From Halobacillus mangrovi (GTDB lineage: Bacteria; Bacillota; Bacilli; Bacillales; Halobacillaceae), in assembly GCF_002097535.1 (NCBI RefSeq), contig NZ_CP020772.1, forward strand, positions 3,326,501-3,390,500: DNA of 64,000 bases. The letters run 5' to 3'. This document shows positions 60,010-64,000 of this stretch, piece after piece (the stretch's first letter is position 1; each line of letters opens with the position of its first letter). Made by a program: the position numbers and the translations under genes. Below the pieces are notes generated by a model. That model saw only the letters and a program-made list of their open reading frames with translations. It was not told the DNA's origin and did no database searches.

Positions 60010-61140
60010 TTATACGCCTACAGGCATGGATACTTCTAGGTGACAAACAAAATCTTTACGTTCGATCGCGGCTTTTTCGTAAGATTCAAGTTCTGGTTCA
60101 GTTAATCCGATCATTTCTTTCATTTCTTCAGAAGAATAGTTTACAACACCAAGACCAATTTCTTCGCCTTGAAGGTCATGGATACGCACAACGGCACCTT
60201 TTTTGAAGCGTCCTTTTACGTGATGGACGTTCATTGGCAGTAAGCTCTTCTTCATTTCTACAATGGATTCCTTCGCACGGTGATCGATAATGACTTCACC
60301 TTCAGGACCGGAATTAAATGCGATCCACTGTTTTTTCTGGTCAAGGTTTTCATGTTCAGGTTTGGTTTCAAAATACGTTCCAGTAGCATTGTGGTACACA
60401 GCATCATAAACGATATCATCTGTGCCGGCTTTCCCTAGGAAGGAAGATATTCCGGATGCCATCGCAATTTTGAAGGCGTCGATTTTGGACTTCATACCGC
60501 CCGTTCCGACAGCACTTCCTGGATCACCAGCTGCTGCTTCGATTTCTGGGGTGATTTCGTGGACTTGATCAAGTAGCTGTGCATCCTCATTTTTTCTTGG
60601 ATCGTCATCATAAAGTCCGTCAATATCAGATAGAATAATCAGCTGATCAGCATCGACTAGTCCAGCTACTTTCGCAGACAACGTGTCGTTATCACCGAAC
60701 TTAAGACGATCGATCGTGATCGTATCATTCTCATTGACGATTGGGATAATTCCGCGTTCGAGCAATACGTTGATGGTATTACGCGCATTGTTGTATCGAG
60801 CTTCGTCGGAAAAATCACTGCGTGTAATTAAGATTTGAGATCCGTTATAGCCATGAGACAAGAATAGATCGGAATAAGATTCCATCAACAATCCTTGACC
60901 AATGGAAGCAGCGGCCTGTTTTTCAGGCAATGCTTCTGGGCGTTCTAGGCAGCCTAGACGGCGATAGCCTGCCGCCACAGCTCCTGAGGATACAAGTAAA
61001 ACTTCGTGGCCGTCGTCTTTTAAGCGGACGACTTCATCTACTAATTTTTCTAACTTACGGCGACTAATCTCACCATGCGCGCTTGTCAGGGAACTGCTCC
61101 CTATTTTAATTACTACCCTTTTTTTATCATTACTCAACAT
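60010..61140 (-). CDS. proJ: Glutamate 5-kinase
   Basis: This 376-residue kinase has an amino-acid-kinase domain (KRVVIKIGSSSLTSAHGEIS at the start, EVLLVSSGAVAAG, NENDTITIDRLKFGDNDTLSA) and a C-terminal PUA domain (about residues 275-360). It phosphorylates glutamate for proline synthesis. The start at 61140 has TAGGAG upstream; an in-frame ATG 45 bases earlier cannot be excluded. It sits between the proH-type reductase gene and proA. Classic ProB enzymes are feedback-inhibited, whereas osmotic paralogues are less so; the sequence does not settle this. Confidence 0.88.
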   Translation of the reverse strand: MLSNDKKRVVIKIGSSSLTSAHGEISRRKLEKLVDEVVRLKDDGHEVLLVSSGAVAAGYRRLGCLERPEALPEKQAAASIGQGLLMESYSDLFLSHGYNGSQILITRSDFSDEARYNNARNTINVLLERGIIPIVNENDTITIDRLKFGDNDTLSAKVAGLVDADQLIILSDIDGLYDDDPRKNEDAQLLDQVHEITPEIEAAAGDPGSAVGTGGMKSKIDAFKIAMASGISSFLGKAGTDDIVYDAVYHNATGTYFETKPEHENLDQKKQWIAFNSGPEGEVIIDHRAKESIVEMKKSLLPMNVHHVKGRFKKGAVVRIHDLQGEEIGLGVVNYSSEEMKEMIGLTEPELESYEKAAIERKDFVCHLEVSMPVGV

Positions 61141-61191
61141 ATCACTCCTATTTAACTTTTTCGCTTCACATGTAATAACGTTCATTTATAT

Positions 61192-62034
61192 TTATTTACT
61201 ACCGACAAGTAGTCCTTCAAGTTCTTTACTCAGTTCCTTAGAACGGCTTGCTGCACCTTTTATTGCTGCTGAGATTGCCTGGCCTCCGCCATTTTGATCA
61301 AGAGCGTCTAGTCCAGCTGCTGTCGTTCCATTGGGAGACGTTACATTCTCTCTTAATTCCGTTGGGCTTTCATCACGTTCGAGCATCATTTTTGCTGCAC
61401 CAAGCAGCGTTTGCGCTCCAATTTCACGTAATGTTTCACGATCCATGCCTTCTGCACGGCCTGTTTCTTCGATGTGCTCCATTAAATAATAGAAATAAGC
61501 CGGTCCGCTTCCAGCGATTCCTGTGAAAACATCCATTTTATCTTCTTCAATGACAAATACTTCACCAATGGCTTGAAGTAATTGTTTAGCCACTAACACG
61601 TTATCCATATCTGCAAATCGGCCAGGGCTGATCGCCGTAGCGGATTCTCTTAACATGCTGGATGTGTTCGGCATAACACGAATCACTTGCTGACCAATGT
61701 TTAAGCGGTCTTCCATATAAGAAGTAGAAATTCCTGCTAATACAGAAACAAGTACTTGATTCGGTTGTAGTTTATCTTTTAAGTCGGCAAGTACAGCGTC
61801 GATGTCTTTAGGTTTCATCGCAAGGATAAACTGATCAACTTCTGAAAAGTCCAATTCATCTTTTAATACTGTACGTACGCCGTATTTATAGTTAATTTCA
61901 TTTAATCGATCTTGATTACTTCGATTGGTTACGATGATATTTTCTGCTGGAATGTTTCCTGATTCAACCATTCCTGAAATCATCGCTTCAGCCATAGAGC
62001 CTGCACCTAGAAAAGCAATCTTTTGAGTGATCAT
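61192..62034 (-). CDS. proH: Pyrroline-5-carboxylate reductase
   Basis: This 280-residue enzyme has the NADPH-binding motif IAFLGAGSMAEAMISGMVESG and FILAMKPKDID, with the C-terminal dimer and active-site region GIAGSGPAYFYYLMEH and LRENVTSPNGTTAAGLDAL. It makes proline from pyrroline-5-carboxylate. It is the first gene of the operon, with GGGAGAG before the ATG. The order reductase-kinase-dehydrogenase matches Halobacillus proHJA for salt-induced proline. The leader carries repeated CGAACAAAAAA blocks, and a cre site lies upstream of the promoter. Confidence 0.88.
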   Translation of the reverse strand: MITQKIAFLGAGSMAEAMISGMVESGNIPAENIIVTNRSNQDRLNEINYKYGVRTVLKDELDFSEVDQFILAMKPKDIDAVLADLKDKLQPNQVLVSVLAGISTSYMEDRLNIGQQVIRVMPNTSSMLRESATAISPGRFADMDNVLVAKQLLQAIGEVFVIEEDKMDVFTGIAGSGPAYFYYLMEHIEETGRAEGMDRETLREIGAQTLLGAAKMMLERDESPTELRENVTSPNGTTAAGLDALDQNGGGQAISAAIKGAASRSKELSKELEGLLVGSK

Positions 62035-62051
62035 ATTGGGTTCATCTCTCC

Positions 62052-62090
62052 CGTTCGGATTTTTTGTTCGCGTTTTTTGTTCGCTTTTTC
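62052..62090 (-). repeat. CGAAC-A-tract repeats in the proH leader
   Basis: On the minus strand GCGAACAAAAAA occurs twice in succession and then a shorter AATCCGAAC, with 13-bp spacing, in the untranslated leader. Similar A-tract repeats can affect mRNA stability or bind proteins; nothing more is known. Confidence 0.5.
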
Positions 62091-62103
62091 AATGACGTTA
62101 ATC

Positions 62104-62131
62104 ATCATAACACTGGCAAAAATTGATTCAA
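62104..62131 (-). promoter_or_regulatory. Sigma-A promoter of proHJA
   Basis: On the minus strand TTGAAT, a 16-base spacer and TATGAT give a plausible vegetative promoter, starting transcription near 62097, about 60 bases before the proH ATG. Confidence 0.55.
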
Positions 62132-62173
62132 GGGCTTTTTTGCAAGTCGGGTCTATAAGAGCCAATTAGTTAG

Positions 62174-62187
62174 TGTAAACGGTTTCA
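62174..62187. promoter_or_regulatory. CcpA cre site upstream of proHJA
   Basis: TGTAAACGGTTTCA matches the cre consensus TGWAANCGNTNWCA at every position on both strands. It lies about 83 bp upstream of the deduced start, a position where CcpA usually activates rather than represses. Confidence 0.65.
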
Positions 62188-62447
62188 GCGCGAGATATTT
62201 CCACATGAGGACGTCTCATCGCAAATAATTGTGTCTCAGGAAAATATTTGGAGGTTCAATTTTTATGAATTGGCGGATTTACCCCAATAGAGGGAAAAGA
62301 CTAAATGTTCTGAAAGTTTGTCATGAAGCGGTTTCAGGTACTTTATATAAAAATTGATACCATGCATATCCACTCTTTAACAAAAGCCTCCTTATCCAGA
62401 AGACTTAAATTCGAGATATTCTCGGGGCAGATGTGTAATAAGCGTAA
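62188..62447. other. Intergenic stretch with no recognised gene
   Basis: I see no coding frame with a ribosome binding site, no terminator and no known RNA fold here. It leads from the cre site to the cruciform elements. Confidence 0.5.
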
Positions 62448-62571
62448 GGTTGGCTGGAAAACAACTCGCTTTCCTGCGGGGGAACTGGCGAGCCTCCTCG
62501 CTCGCTACGCTCTCAGTGGGGTCTCGCCTAAGTCCTTCTCCCACGGGAGTCTCGCCGTTTTCCATCCAACC
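62448..62571. repeat. Cruciform intergenic repeat, copy A
   Basis: Ends GGTTGGCTGGAAAAC (62448-62462) and GTTTTCCATCCAACC (62557-62571) are inverted repeats with one mismatch. On the minus strand the inside has GAGACTCCCGTGGGA, GGCGAGACCCC, GAGGAGGCTC and AAAGCGAG, blocks shared with copies B and C. GC content is much higher than the flanks. Elements of this kind are common between genes of Bacillaceae (from memory). A short reading frame inside is not a gene. Confidence 0.75.
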
Positions 62572-62649
62572 CATCTATAGTGTAAGGAACGGCCCCATTT
62601 AACAGGAGTAAGGAAGCTCTGATTTCCAAAATTACAGATTAACAATAAC

Positions 62650-62818
62650 GTTTCCGTTCTTCCCAACAGCGGTAAGGAGGTCCGAGAAATCGAGAGACTC
62701 CTGTGGGATGAACATGATAGGTGAGACCCCGGAGAGCTCTAGCTCGAGGAGGCTCAGCACATGCCCACGGAAAGCGAGTGATTTCTCGGACCTCCAAATT
62801 TACTTTGGGCAACGGAAA
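62650..62818. repeat. Cruciform intergenic repeat, copy B
   Basis: Perfect 16-bp inverted ends GGAGGTCCGAGAAATC (62676-62691) and GATTTCTCGGACCTCC (62780-62795) lie inside a longer imperfect stem that reaches TTTCCGTT (about 62651) and AACGGAAA (about 62811). The interior has GAGACTCCTGTGGGA, GGTGAGACCCC, GAGGAGGCTC and GGAAAGCGAG, the same blocks as copy A, in opposite orientation to it. Confidence 0.75.
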
Positions 62819-62842
62819 GCCCACAGTACCTCGAAATCGAGT

Positions 62843-62870
62843 ATTCAACTATCCTGCTATATAGTTGAAT
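62843..62870. repeat. Short inverted repeat after copy B
   Basis: ATTCAACTAT and ATAGTTGAAT are perfect 10-bp arms around eight bases, just before the terminator of the thioredoxin-like gene. Confidence 0.6.
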
Positions 62871-62874
62871 ATAA

Positions 62875-62909
62875 AAACCATGCTGATCACAATTTGACCA
62901 GCATGGTTT
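62875..62909. terminator. Terminator after the thioredoxin-like gene
   Basis: AAACCATGCTG and CAGCATGGTTT form an 11-bp stem; on the minus strand it follows the gene stop within a few bases. Confidence 0.85.
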
Positions 62910-62913
62910 ATCG

Positions 62914-63243
62914 TCACCCTTCATTAATGAAATGATTGTACTTCGCTAATTGATGATTCAATTCTCCAATCGGAACAAATCTCGCTTTACGGTAAAGTTC
63001 TTTCCCTTCTGAAAAGAGTAAAACAGCGGGCACCGTCATAACCGAGTACTCCCCTGCGACCTCTGGAACTTCATGAGCATCAATATGTCTGGATGAAATG
63101 TTTGGGTAATCCTCTAATAGTTCTTTTATTTGTGGAAGAAGAGCATGACAGACAGAGCAATTTGGTTGAGAAATATAGAGAATAGATAAAATTTCATCGT
63201 CAACAAAAGATTGTGCTTCTTCTATGGAGTGAACGGATTTCAT
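62914..63243 (-). CDS. Thioredoxin-like protein
   Basis: This 109-residue protein has a thioredoxin fold with the redox motif CSVC (Cys29, Cys32) in place of CGPC, followed by HALLPQIKELL, and the cis-Pro segment MTVPAVLLF. It probably exchanges disulfides in the cytoplasm; no signal peptide is present. The start at 63243 has GAGAGGTGATC in front. The variant CxxC suggests a redox potential different from TrxA. It resembles the YtpP/YusE-like small thioredoxins of Bacillus. Confidence 0.82.
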   Translation of the reverse strand: MKSVHSIEEAQSFVDDEILSILYISQPNCSVCHALLPQIKELLEDYPNISSRHIDAHEVPEVAGEYSVMTVPAVLLFSEGKELYRKARFVPIGELNHQLAKYNHFINEG

Positions 63244-63390
63244 TAAGATCACCTCTCTATTATGATGTTCTTATTGTAGCAATGAAATTCTCTTTCATCC
63301 TCCTATTTGCTTATATATAGGAAGAAACATCTATTAATACTCAACGCTGCTATTTTTCCATATACCTTGCTATTTATTCCTTAATGAGAC

Positions 63391-63419
63391 TTGCAAATCC
63401 TTTTACCTTCCGCTATAAT
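63391..63419 (+). promoter_or_regulatory. Sigma-A promoter of the T-box/argS unit
   Basis: TTGCAA, a 17-base spacer and TATAAT lie just ahead of the T-box leader. Confidence 0.8.
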
Positions 63420-63425
63420 CTTTTC

Positions 63426-63659
63426 AAATATCTTAAATTCTAAGAAAAAGAGAGTAGCTAATGTGGAACGGACAGCGAGTCAGGGAAGGTGAAAGCCTGA
63501 TACGATTCCCAATAGTGAACCGGACTTTTGAGAAGCCATGCCGAACGTTAAGTAGGTATGGCCGGGGATCCCCGTTACCAAAAACCAAGCGGCTTTTTAG
63601 CTAGAAGAGTGGTACCGCGAGCACAAACCTCGTCTCTTACATGGAGACGGGGTTTTTTA
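63426..63659 (+). ncRNA. T-box riboswitch leader of argS
   Basis: The leader has the early AGAGAGTAGC element, long stem I, and the T-box GAGTGGTACCGCG (63607-63619) that pairs with the acceptor end of uncharged tRNA. A terminator stem, CCTCGTCTC with GAGACGGGG followed by Ts (63628-63659), is the alternative to the antiterminator. A CGA at 63503-63505 might be the arginine specifier codon, which fits the gene downstream, but I could not confirm its place in the loop. Low charged tRNA-Arg should switch argS on. Confidence 0.9.
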
Positions 63660-63725
63660 TTTTTATGCTAGATCAGTCTCTGCACCCCCGTTAAATTCCA
63701 CACCCCAATGAATAGGAGGAGTATT

Positions 63726-64000
63726 ATGGAAAAGCATATCTTCGCTTTACAATTATCTCATTTATTAGGAGAAACCTTTACTCGAGAATGGATCTATGAA
63801 CAAATAGAAACACCGAAACAAGCCAGTTTAGGAGATCTCGCCTTTCCGTGTTTCCAGTTAGCAAAAACTTTTCGCAAGAGCCCTTCAGATATTGCTGCTG
63901 AACTTGCTCCAAAGATCAAACACGATGTCTTCTCAGATGCTAAATCAAATGGAGGGTATTTGAATGTTTTTCTGAATCAGTCTTTCGTTACGGATCATAC
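63726..64000 (+). CDS. argS: Arginyl-tRNA synthetase, N-terminal part (cut by window end)
   Basis: The first 91 residues are visible. SLGDLAFPCFQLAKTFRKSPSDIAAELAPKI is the N-terminal tRNA-binding domain of class I arginyl-tRNA synthetases, and GGYLNVFLNQ follows as expected; the HIGH motif is beyond the window. The enzyme charges tRNA-Arg. ATAGGAGG stands eight bases before ATG 63726. The T-box leader controls it. Confidence 0.87.
   Translation, partial: MEKHIFALQLSHLLGETFTREWIYEQIETPKQASLGDLAFPCFQLAKTFRKSPSDIAAELAPKIKHDVFSDAKSNGGYLNVFLNQSFVTDH

Noticed and set aside
62035..62330. T-box leader before the proline operon
   Set aside because: No GGTACCGCG-type motif or specifier stem is present; the promoter is about 60 bases from the start, too short for a T-box.
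62392..62574. Minus-strand open frame in repeat copy A
   Set aside because: The whole frame is inside the repeat, its composition follows the inverted repeat, and no ribosome binding site precedes it.
62639..62848. Minus-strand open frame in repeat copy B
   Set aside because: It is an artefact of the GC-rich repeat; no ribosome binding site.
1..64000. Prophage, integrative element or defence island
   Set aside because: No integrase, transposase, restriction, toxin-antitoxin or phage structural gene was found; base use is even apart from the small repeat elements.

Overview
The window looks like a chromosomal segment of a moderately halophilic, endospore-forming Bacillaceae bacterium, most plausibly Halobacillus or a close relative. 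This is inferred from a low-to-moderate GC, AAGGAGG-type ribosome binding sites, a CotY/CotZ spore-coat protein, a T-box leader before argS, sigma-A, sigma-B and sigma-54 promoters, and a reductase-kinase-dehydrogenase proline operon in the proHJA order that Halobacillus uses for osmoadaptation. No rRNA, tRNA, prophage, plasmid function or CRISPR array was seen.

Layout. 1-10 kb: secreted-protein fragment, YczE-like membrane protein, OsmC, a frameshifted MFS transporter, a complete zinc-uptake system (substrate-binding lipoprotein, ATPase, permease, Zur) with three visible Zur boxes, an amino-acid ABC transporter lacking its ATPase, and a PerR-type iron-efflux ATPase. 10-19 kb: yfkJ-like phosphatase operon, alanine/glycine symporter, HMCES-type protein, an ABC exporter operon carrying its own TetR repressor and operator pair, and small housekeeping genes. 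19-32 kb: mreBH, ykuI, a PanE-like reductase, a CwlK-like peptidase, a frameshifted NlpC/P60-like gene, a sigma-54-driven yfcC-iadA operon with its divergent activator, a channel-like membrane protein and a YhfP-type reductase.

32-46 kb: a candidate structured non-coding RNA, a secreted helical-repeat protein with a two-component system, two DUF2188 stress genes behind sigma-B-like promoters, the pxpBCA-ycsG-ycsI 5-oxoproline cluster and assorted enzymes. 46-54 kb: a nine-gene fatty-acid/acyl-CoA catabolic operon behind two palindromic operators, with an unexpected ComB-type phosphatase inside it. 54-64 kb: small repeat protein, cotY/cotZ with an intricately folded upstream region, DinB, an RsbR paralogue, a badly broken NERD gene, a 21-bp tandem array, proHJA with an upstream cre site, a block of cruciform repeat elements, a thioredoxin-like protein and T-box-argS (cut by the window end).

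The best candidates for something undescribed are the RNA at 32045-32355 (perfect promoter, three-way junction, terminator), the exact 21-bp-period array at 58537-58662, the folded region before cotY, and the secreted repeat protein coupled to a two-component system. Four genes are broken by frameshift or deletion; sequencing error cannot be excluded for the single-base cases.
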